Shown here: in pieces, positions 51,301 through 62,900 of the stretch | Position numbering within the stretch: the stretch's first letter is position 1 | Layout: each line of letters opens with the position of its first letter | NCBI RefSeq assembly: GCF_035046505.1 | Contig: NC_089822.1 | Location: 106,905,307-106,969,306 of the forward strand | Direction of reading: 5' to 3' | Length of the DNA stretch: 64,000 nucleotides | DNA from: Tiliqua scincoides | Taxonomy: Eukaryota > Chordata > Lepidosauria > Squamata > Scincidae | Translations under genes and position numbers: made by a program | The notes under the pieces: generated by a model | Databases searched by the model: none | What the model was told of the DNA's origin: nothing | The model's input: the letters and a program-made list of their open reading frames with translations, nothing else

Positions 51301-54300
51301 AGTAGTACAAACCAATGGTTCAAATATCCCTTCATGGGAGTGAGAATCATATGTTTATTCCCATATACATGCATTTTAAAGCACTTTCCATAACAGCTGG
51401 CTACTAACGTTTTTAAAAACCCACTCATTTAGTGTGGAGCCTGAGCTACATAGCGGACAAAAAGAAATAAAAAATCCCAGACTAGGTTTATAACCATCTG
51501 AGAACAGAAATGGGCTCTTAGGGGTTTGAGGGTCCTATCTCAAACAGCTTAATCTTGGGGTCCCTAGGGTGGAGGCCACACTTTAGGACTGGATGTGGTG
51601 CAGTTACCAGTCATTCCAACCTGGCCCTGACAATTGGAGAGAGTGGAGACCAAAGTATTCTTGCTTTGACTTTCACATATTTGTTAGATCTGGAGAGGTA
51701 ACACCCCTTCAAGTTGCCAAGAACATTATTGCTGCACTGGACGATGCTGACAAATGCAGCCCTCCTCTCCGAGCAATTGTTCAGTGGGATAGGAAGGAAA
51801 TAATCAAGGTATGTGAAGATTTCTGTCAGTGGAATGGCTGCTTGTTTGTTGGGAAAAGGCATTTAAATGGTAGTCACCCAGGGTGAAGGGCGGGTCTCGT
51901 TTCTTCTGCCGAATTCTTCTGATCAAGGTGTCCAGTTGTGAATATTATAGCTTGCACTTTTGAAAAAGAAAACTTGAACAAGTGTTATATTGACCTTTTA
52001 TGTTCAACCTTTCTCCCTGTTCAGATGGCTGAGACCTCCACCACTCGCTACAGAAACAAGCAACCACTCTCTCTTCTGGATGGAATCCCTGTTTGCCTGA
52101 AGGAGGAGCTTAAAGTGGTACTGATACTAAATTGGGTTATTGGCTTTAATTAAGGCTGCCGTTTAGAAGAGAGGTGCCATTCTGCCTGATCTGTTGCTGT
52201 TGCAATAGAGAAGATGGGAACTGTGAGCAAGGATGGGGCAGTGGTTTGGATGTTGAACTTAGACTGGAAGATCCAGGTTCAAATTCCTGCTCAGACATGA
52301 AGCTTCCTTGGTGAACTTGGGCCACTCATTATCTCTCAGCCCCGCTTACCTCACAGAGTTGTTGTGAGGACAAAAGGAGTCGAGGAGTTGTGTACATCAC
52401 CCTGAGCTCTATGGAGGAAGGGAGGTATAAAAATGTGGGAAATAATAAATAAACTGACTTGGGGACAACTCCCTTGGACTGCTCTAGGGGAAGAAAGGGA
52501 CACTGGGCTTGGCTGGTCAGGAATCATAACACGATTTATGTTTTTTGTGTGTGTTTTTCTAAGGTACCCTATCATCACCGAGCTGGAACACAATACCTTG
52601 GCACAAAACCAGAAGTTGAGGATGCCACGGTGACTAGGAAACTTCGGGAGGCTGGTGCTATGATTATTGGTGTCTCAAACATGCATGAGTTGGGCATTGG
52701 GACCACTGGTTGTAACCCCAACAGGTAAAGTAGTTTGTGTTCATCACACATTCGCTTTCATGTTTGTTTATTTGTTTTATTTATCACATTTTTATACCAC
52801 CTTTCCTCCAAGGAGCTCCAAGGCAGGGAAGGGGAGATAGGGCTGGATTCCAACCCCCATTCCTGGGGAGAACGGAGCGGCTTCAAGCCACTCTCCTCTC
52901 CTCGGACTTGTGCCACCTCAAGAGGTGGCACAAGTCTGAGGAGACCCATGGAGGAAGGGTGCCTTTCCCAGGGGTAAGGGGAAAAGGTGCCTTTCCCCTT
53001 GCCTGTGGCTGAGCCGCTTTTGGCCCCTATCCTGTGCAGGCCTCTTGGCTTGCCTGTTCCAGTACTGCCTCTCAGTATTTAAAAAAAAAACAAGAAACAA
53101 ACAAAAAACCTTCTGTTTTCTCCCATATGATTGGAAACCATGAAAAAGTGGAGTTGTGTGAAAAAAAGCCCTCCATACAACAGATAGTTGTCTGTGGAGG
53201 GGCTTTTCAATTAATAATAATATTGTATTACATGGAGGTTGAGTGCTTTGAGACATGTTTGGATATCTTCTGAAAAGGGCTCTAAATTTTACTAAGTTGA
53301 CTCAATAGGGCTGTACTATCTATTTTGACCTTTGCAAAACATTAGCAATATAGTTCTGTATTTCAGTGTCTTTGGGTGCAATCCTATCCTGTGCTGGAAC
53401 AGGCAAGCCAAAAGGCTTGCGCTGTATCCAGCGCAAGATAGGGGCCCAAGGTGTCTCAGCCACAGGCAAGGGGAAACTTTTCCCCTTACCCCGGGTAAGA
53501 TGTCTTTGGCCCAGTGGGTCTCCTTGGACTTGTACCACCTCCTCAGGTGGCTCAAGTTCGAGGAGAACAGAGCGGCTTGAAGCTTGAAGCCAGCTGGGCC
53601 GACGCAAGACTCATGGAGGAAGCCGGTGCGGAGGCTCTGTAGGCTGGTCAGCCTCTGCGGTGCGTCAGCCTCTGTAGGCTGGTGCTTCTCTGAGCGCCGG
53701 CCCAGCTTCCTCCCAAGGAGGTGCAAACGTGCCTTACAGCCTTCACAGTACCCGGATGAAGGGCTGGATTGCGCCCTTAGTTGTTGATGAACCTATGCTT
53801 TCTTCTCCCTCTGCATTTAAAGTTCTCCACAACTGTGCTGCTTTTTAAAAAATACATGTAGTGAAGCAACAGGGGACCATATTCCCGTGCGTGTACATGC
53901 GCATTCATGTATACCTCTGCATGTAGGTGGTAGGGAGAGTCTTTTGGTTCAGGGTTAGCAGCCTGGATCTTGCTAAATCTGTATAAATACACGGAGGAAA
54001 TAGAAAGTACAGTGTAAATGGGAACTCACAGGCCACCCATGTTTTTCATCCTGAAACTGTTGCATCCATCTGTTTTAATCAGGGCAGTGGATATTCCTGG
54101 TTCCAGAGCATGCGGCTGTATGCGATATGGGTGGGTCATAGTAGTTTGGAGGTAAAATGCAGAGGCATGAAGGTTTCAGCTCCTCTCTGCAACCTGCCCT
54201 TGCTGGCCTTTCTGTTCTTCCCCCTGCCCACTCCATACATCCCACAGATTTGGTGTCAGATCTTGTTTAACATACAAGTCTGCCTCCATCATGTCTAGTT

Positions 54301-57300
54301 TGTGATAATAGGGGTTACATGCTGGGCTGGTCAGTAGTGTCAGGATGCTACGATCTATCCAATCTGTCTTGACTATTTCTTTTAAACCACTTCTCTGTCT
54401 ACATTTCAGATACCACGGTACAGCTAGAAATCCCTACAACCCCCAGCATTTTACTGGTGGCAGCTCCAGTGGGTCAGCAGCAGCTGTGGCTGCAGGTAAG
54501 AACCCCAGGCACTGGCGTACCAAGGTCCTTTGGTGTCCAGAGCCCATAAATCTTTGGCATCCCCACGACAAAATTATTTTCAGTAATAGCCATGACAGAA
54601 ATTAATAATAATAATGGCCAGAGAAGTGCAGTGCACATTTTCTTTCATTGAACTTGCATATGTGTGTGTATAACATTTTAACTTTGTATATATAATCGTG
54701 CCTGTAAACAACTGAAAAATAATGTTAAAAGAAATAAGTTTTCTTCTTGGAAAAAGAAGCTTGAACATCTTGGGGCAGCCTCTCCGACACCCCCTGCAGC
54801 CTGGCATCTGGGCCCAAGGCCCCCCTTGACATCTTTTTGTTTGCCACTGACCCAAAGCAAAGGGGAAACACATGGAAACTTTACAAAGAAGTCCTGGGAA
54901 GTAGCAGAAGGATAACAGTTGCAAAGATCTTTCCTTGTGGGACGAGATCAGGAAGTGGCATAGTCTATAGCTGCGGGGAAGAATTTCAGGGCTAGATAGC
55001 CTTCTTTTACAACTCTCATTTTAAATGTTTAAACCAAGCTCCTCATTACTCAAATTCTCCTTAGGTCTTTGCCCATTGGCTATTGGCACAGATGGAGGTG
55101 GTTCTGTGCGGATCCCTGCTTCCTTCTGTGGCATTGTGGGGCTGAAAGGTAAAACTGATTTCTATGGTCAAGGGTCGTGGATTTCCCCATATGTGGGAAG
55201 GGGAAAAGCAACAGCACTGAAATGCCCACATCCTGAGAAATGGGAAGGTAACACCAGTTCATCAATGACTAGTTGATCACAATGATAGGCCTAGCTGACG
55301 ATGGCCAATTCCTTCCTATCTTCCATTTCATCATCACACCATTTTGCTCCCTTTGACCGACTCAATCTTACTTGTAAGTTACAAGTAACTTCAGTGTAAG
55401 TTTCCAGTTGTAACTTCAGTATAGTAGAGAGTACATGGAAGACTGTTGGGGTGGGTTCCTTTATCACATTTTTATACTGCTCTTACTCCAAGGAACTCAG
55501 GGTGCTGTATGTGGTTCCTTCTCTCCTTTTGTCGTCACAACTATCCTGTGAGGTAGGGGAGGCTGAGAAATAGTACTGGCCCAAGGTCACCCAGGAAGCT
55601 TCATGACTGTGTGGGGGTTTTAAACCTGGGTCTTCCAGGTCTAAATTCAACTCCAGAACTACTACACCAGCTACTACAGCAGCTCTCATAGGCTGCTGCC
55701 TAAAGCCTGGCTTAACCCATCATTTCTGGCTGAACAGGCCCCTCAGATTGCATTTTGGGTCTCTTTTGCTTTGTGTCTTTAATTTTGTGTCTTTAACTAC
55801 ACTTTGTCCTATCTGAAGGTACATTTGGTCGTATCAGCGCCTCTGGCTGTCTCCCACTCTCATATTCTACTGTAGGCCTTGGTAAGAAGGCAATCTTTGC
55901 AGGTTTGACTGTGCTTGGCTGCAGAGGAGTGTGTGTTGTGAGAGACGATGTATCTACATTTGGAAGAAGAAACTGTATGCTAAAAACACTTATTATTATA
56001 GACTGTATTACATGTCTCCTTTTTTTGCATAAACTTGCACAGCGATATGTTAAACCCAACAGTTTCAGGGTTTTGTAATTTTGGAACTTTTGGGCAGGTG
56101 AGAATCTGTATTGGAGTGGGTGGTGAGGAAGACAAAGAGCGAGCTATATAGAGCATAGAAACTGCATCCTTGAACCCTGAAGACTTGGTTTATTTTTAAT
56201 TAGAGGTCTGGTCAATGCATGCAGCAAAATGAGGCAGTAGAATGGATTGCAGCTCTTTAGACTATAGGTGGGGGTTATCATGTTTTAATCCTCCTCCACA
56301 TAAAAACTCCTTGCAATCAGAAAGTTAGCGCATCAGGGAGAAAGCACTTGGCTAAAACCTTTGTCTGCTGTTTTCAGCTTGCGGGGAGTATTCTCTTTCA
56401 TACAGAATTGCTTAAAAAATGTGATTTACTCCATTCCATGTGGTATGATTGTGGCATGGTCTGGTCTGCTACATACTGTATATAGAAGAAGCTTTATTTC
56501 CATACTCTGAGGATCTAGAAATAGTTAAACAAATGCAAGGGTTCTTGGAAGCCATAGGACTATTAGTTCAACTGCATTGCACCTTAATGTTATACTCTGT
56601 CTTTTTATGTTGGCCAGGTCCTCTCTGTACTTCAGTGGCAGATGCAGCTATTGCTTATTCTGTTGTGGCTGGGCCAGATCCCCTGTATCGATATGGTGAG
56701 TCTTGCTGTCCATTCACTCCCAACCCTGGAGAGCACACAATTTATACTGTGTGTGTATATGTTTCTTTTGTGTGCAACTCTGACTGTTGCATTTTTAAAA
56801 AATCTGTTACAGGATTAGGCCAACAAAAAACATCCCTTTCTGAAGTCCTGAGCCCTGATCTGAAAGGCTTGAAGCTGGGGATTGACTGGACGTTTTTTAA
56901 GGTGCCTATTTGCCTCCCCTCCTCACTGCAGCATTCTTCAGACCTGACCACCCATCTTCAAACCTTTTGCCGAAGGGAGCTAGGTGTGAGACTCTAGCCT
57001 CTTTGAGATACAGCCTCTGTTCCCTTGGAGTGGTCTTTGTTGCATGATCAAGAATATGCCGGGTTTTAGGGAGGAGGAAACTGCCTTGTGGTGGCTCTGG
57101 AAAGATGACTTCCTCTTGTTTTTGCTTCTTTGCCAGGCTTGTGATGTGGAAATCCGAGGCACCTGCGAAAAAGGTAGATACCTCAAACAGAAACTATCAA
57201 GGTGTCCAGCTGTTGCAAAGACGATTTGTTAATCCGAGTAATAGAAATATCAATCCCAATGCATTTTGCACACAGGCTGTATAAAAAGATACCGAAACAA

Positions 57301-59954
57301 TTATAGCCAACATTAATAAAATTATTTTTAAAATTCTAGCACACACCTAAATTAACAATATTCATATAAAAACAAACACCAATCATAAAAAGAGAGCATA
57401 GCTAAGGTGTGGCCCACAAATAAAAGAGAGCAGAAAAGTCCTCCCTAAAACAATCAGGGAAAAAAGGGAAAACTTTAGCAAGTTATGGTCTATAAACATG
57501 AAAAACAAAATGACGTTCTTCTTTTCTTGTTCAAAGTGATGTGCAGCATTTAATTTGAAGAGAGCCAGGCATTAAAGGCGAGAATTCCTTTGCTTCACTT
57601 GTGTCCTACCAGGGCACAATTCCTGAATCTTTCTGAGGAAGATGTAGAAACTTCAGTAGATTGGTACCACCTTATGTGGTTGGGTTGAGTGTAGTATGAA
57701 TTCTTCTGTGGATTGTATGAGGGCTTTAAAACAAGAATGAAGGAAAGCAATGTAATACTGTTCAAAAGTGACGTAACATGCCAGCACTTCACGTCCACAT
57801 AATCTCCACCTGAACTGAGGCAATTGTTATATCCTGGGAGAAGCTTTTGTCTCCCCTCATCCGCTGCCTGAGCACATTTGTGGCCGTGGAGAAGAATCTG
57901 GCAGTTTGTTTACCTAAACGCAAACTGGCTGAGCTCCCTGGCAGCAACTTTCTTGATGAGGGACGATAAAACCATCTCCCAGGATACAACAATTGCCTCA
58001 GTTCAGGTGGAGATTATGTGGAAGTGCTGGCAGGGTATGTCACTTTTGAGCAGGATTACATTGTTTTTCTTTATTCTTGTTTTGTTTTTTTTAAGCTAAA
58101 GGGAGGTTACTTTCTGAATAGAGCTCATAACTGTGATTTACACTTGATCATAAAGATGCAATCAATGGGAGGAGATACTTCCTGAAAATTGGCCATTGTT
58201 AGTCCTAGGTTTATAGCAACAAAGGCAACTTCTCTATTTTATGATGTGCATTTCAGTTTTAGATAATAGGCTCAACAAAATCTTAATATGTAATAAACAA
58301 AAACCATCTTTCAGAAACCAGATCTGTCTGATTCTCGTGGCCCTATCCTATTCAGAGCCCATGTCAGTTTCTTTGTAACATTCGTCATTGTTATATTGCT
58401 ATTTAATATTTCCCACTTTTTAAATCAAATTGCAAACATCCGTAAAGCTTAGCAGAAGTTGGTAAATTTTACTAATTAATCCTTTTGTCGTATTTCTGTA
58501 ATATACTGTTCAAAAATAATTTTTATACTCTGTGATAATTTGGCCAACAATGTCTGATTTGAAGGAGAAAAAAAAATTCTTTTGCACATGGCCCTCCTCC
58601 CAAATCTTTAACTAATTGCTTCAAGGGAGACAACAGGCTGATGAGCAAAATTGGATCCTGCTGCCATATCATTCTCCATCCAAAAATAAATACTGTCCAT
58701 CATTTGACTAGTCTCTGGTGTACCCTGTAGACACATACTAAAATCAATTGCCTATTTAAGTTAAGCCATCAAATGATTAAACAGCTGTCTGTGCACCAAA
58801 ATAACATTGATTTTTCACAGTTATTACAACCCATGTTACAGGTCATATATGCTTCTCCAGTCCTCATATGCTCCAGGTATATTTCACTCCGTTTTAAAAT
58901 ATGGGTTTGTAGTATGAATAATTCAGTGCATCTTCTGTACATTTGCCTGCTTAATTAATTTCCCAGACCTACCCCCCACTACTGGCATCAAAGCAGCTGC
59001 ACTGAGGGAGCGCGTGCTTGCATCCAGTGTTAGCTGGGGCGGGGGGATCTGACAGCCATAGGAGGCATTAACAACATTTTTGCTTATTCTCCCCCGCCCC
59101 ATCCCAGGTAAGCTTCCCAATTGCCATGTGGGTCTCCCTAGACCTACACCAGTTACTTTGCTGATGTAAGTCTGAGGAGAGAAAAGGGGCAGGGTGGCCT
59201 GGGAAAGAGGGGATAGAATTCTGGCACAAGCCACTGCCATTGGGATCCACCTCCCCGGCCTCTCCCCGATCCACCCTGAAACTCCCCCTGCCTGCCTATG
59301 ACATGCCTTTGCTGCTAACATACCAGGTTGCTGTGAGCACTGCTGCTGTCCATGTGCTGCAGTAGCCTGGTATGCGTGATGGCAGCCTTGCTTTCACGCT
59401 GCCATAAAGGGCCTGGATAGGACTGGGGCTTAACCTGCACATGCCCGATCTCTTCTGATCTCGGAAGCTAAGCAGGGTCAGGCCTGGTTAGTACTTGGAT
59501 GGGAGACCGCTTGGGAATACCGGGTGCTGTAGGCTTATACCATAGCCTTTCGAGACTGAAGGTTGCCAGCCATTTAGAATACAATGCTTGCATCTCTTAG
59601 GAGGATTTCACCCCGTAATGTTTGGTGAAAAGAATTCTTAAAACCTCATTGCTTCTTAATTAAGAGTATAATCAAATAGTTATATTTATTTTTCCTGAGA
59701 TGTTGGAGTTACTGGTTGACCTTTCAAGGTCTCTGTAGCCATTTTCTGCATGATCATGGTGGTCACTTAGTTGCTCTCGCTGGAACAAGTGTTCCCTGAA
59801 AATAGGTCCTTTCTGGAATAGGTACATTCTGGAACTGTAACAACAGAGACCATTTTTTAGTGCAGGTGTGGAAGCCTTGGTCTCTTTGGGGGTGATGGGT
59901 TTTATCCCAAGTTTGCTGAGTATAAAAAAGTACAGAAAATTTTGTTGGACTATT

Positions 59955-59996
<42 letters not shown>

Positions 59997-62900
59997 GTCC
60001 CCCACCCCCATATGCTGCCACTAATGCTCAGCTGTGGCATTCCTAGAGGGCTTGGGTGCCTCAGTGGTCGATGTGTTCCTGCCAGAGATAGAGGAGTTGC
60101 GAATGGCTCATCTCATCTCCATCCTTAGTGAGATGAGAGATTTCTTGCAGCCTGACTTCAACAATAACTTCCAGCAAATGGTAAATATGGAGGAGGGGAG
60201 GGAGGGCTTTTGGAATCACTGTTGTTTACCTTACTGGCATTGTTTAGTAATCTGCAAGACTTTCTCCTTTTCACATAGTAGCTGCTTGTGTTTAGAGCCT
60301 AGAAGTATGAATGGCTAAGAAACATTGACTTGCTTTTTAGTTTTAATTTCCCTTCCCTATTTTTAAATGGTTCCCACAATACAGCTAGTTTGGTGTGCCT
60401 TCGTTCTCATCTCCCTCATCTTTTCGGCAGAACCATTGAGCTGTGAAATGGTTTGTTGGCACAGCTGGTTTACACAGTGTGTTTTGGGAGACCTCTGTTA
60501 ACTTCTTAACTGCCAAGGCTTGTGGTTATAAAGGAAATAAAAACTTTAATAAAGGGTAATATCCATAATTGGATAGAAGAGTGAGAGATACAGGGAGCCT
60601 GTCTGTCTAGCTGAGCACCTGGAGAGGAGAGGGAGTGAGGAGGAAGGAAGTCCTCCAGCTAGCTAACTAGCTATATTACCCCCTTTAATTTTTTTCCCAC
60701 ATTTTTACACCATCCTTCCTCCAAGATGCTCAGGATGGTATACATACTTCCTCCCCTCATTTTGTAATTGCAACAACCCTGTGAGGTAGGTGAGGCTGAG
60801 AGAGAGAGTGACTGGCCCAAGGTCATCCAGGAAGCTTCCTAGCTGGGCAGGGATTTGAACCTGGATCTTCCAGATCTACGTCCACCTCCCAAACCACTAC
60901 ACCAGGGGTGACCAACCTTTCAAATTTAGGGCTCCTGGACCCTTAACAATTGTTTAGCAGGTGCTACCTGTCAGGTTTCAGTATGCCAGATAATACTTGC
61001 TTTCCCATAGCAGCAGTTGCAGTTTGTCTTGTTTGTTCCCCATACTTTGCACATTGTTGTAGAGACACCTGAAGCCACAAGAAGAGCCAAAATTCTGCTT
61101 CTTCTGCATTTTCTTTCTAGTAGTTGCATTTCTAGTATTGCTGCAGTCCCAGTTGCCTCTGCATCACTCGAATTCCCTTTCCCAGCCTTTAGTGTTGCAT
61201 TTGCTATGGAATCATCTCCCTCCCCTGTATGGCTTAGTTTAAATCATGCTTGCCAGTCCCCCCCTCCCAAGTACATTTTTCCTGGTGATCTTGAGGTGCA
61301 GTCCCTCAGAACATGTTTGTATCTGAAGCATAGACCAAAGTCAGGTGAACCATAGTCTTCTTTTCAACACCATCCATGCAGCCTCTCAGTCACTTCCAGT
61401 ATTCTTTCTCTTGGCATGCCTCAATTCTCCTCCAGAAGTATAGATGAAAAACATCACCGCGACACCAAATTCTTTCACCTTCTGGCTGAGATCCTCATAG
61501 TTCTTTACAAGGTGTTCAAGGCTGTAAGTGAACATGGTCCGGAGTGTTCACTAAGTGAACACTAAGTGGTTCATTCCCACATGAATCAGCAGGAATATCT
61601 GTTGGGCTTTATCTGTTGGGCTTTATCTGGTGTGCTCCCTGGGGCATTTGGTGGGCTGCTGTGAGATACAGGAAGCTGGACTAGATGGGCCTATGGCCTG
61701 ATCCAGTGGGGCTGTTCTTATGGGCTTGATGAGATCCCTGAGTTTTGCCTGAAGGAGACAGCACTGCATCAATGGTGTGTGGCAGCCACCAGAATTTTCT
61801 CCCAAGGTGGTAGTCAGACCTGACTTACTGTGCAAGTTGTTTTTTTTAAGCACAGAGAAAGCATTTTTTTCTATGCAGGTATCAGAAGTTTGTTTCTCGG
61901 TGTCCAAGGATAGATTTTGGGGGCACCTGGAAGTGTTATCAGTTGAGTACAGCAATCCATAAGAGCAACCTTATATTTTCCTGTCCTTTCTCACTTTTCC
62001 TTCTTTATGTCTTATGACCAGTTGAAGCTCAGTGCTTTTTTTTTTTTTACTCCTCTTCCCCTTCATGTCCTGTAACTGGGTGGGGAGCTCTTCCCATGCA
62101 CAAAGCTAATATGCACAGTTCTGCTTATGGAATAAAGGTGAGAGTACCCTATGCCAGAATTCACCTGCTGAAGAGGAGGCCCTGGACATAGGCAAGTCTC
62201 TTGTTCCTTTCTGTTTTAGACCCAGAAAGTGTCTTGCCTTCCTCCAGAGTTTTTGACATTGTTGTCTTACTTATGCTAATTAGAGTGGTGATGACACTTT
62301 TGTCCTGCAAACAAACTGAACATTTTCTATGTAGGTCCATTCTGTTGGCTTGTTTGAGTCTGTTTTGTCAACATGCAACTGGAATAGAATTTACTTTTCT
62401 AAAAATGTTTCATTTTTTTAAGGAAAAAGTAGTCTTCATAGCTATGGAGAGAGGCTTATCTGCTCAAAACACAACAAACCAAGGGCAGAATTTCATACTG
62501 GGGACAGGAATTTAGAAGGACGGCAGCGACAGGAATAAAAGATCTTTGTCTCAGAGATCTCTGCCCGTATTTTTAGTTTCTCATTTCTGTTCCCTGCCTA
62601 ACAATTGGGTAAAGTTTGAATTGAATAGAGTGCCTAGCTATGCAACTTTTAGATGAGCATTTGATGTGCATTTTACACCATTTAGTACTGTGGTTCCCAA
62701 CTTTTAGGGGCCTGTAGACCACTGAGGTAAAATTTGGAATCATCATAGACCACATGCAACCCCTGTCCCCCTGCACATAAAAGTACAATTAAATTTGGTA
62801 GTCTGTGGGAAGTGCTCGGTGAGACACTGGGAGTACCACTTGCAGCTGCAGATGGTCCATGCACCCTCTCTGGTGGTCCATGACGAGGTGTCTCCCGAGT

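Noticed and set aside
59431-59536. Functional 5S rRNA gene
   Set aside because: Followed by a LINE-type tail instead of a T-run terminator and altered at its 5' end; better explained as a 5S-derived SINE.
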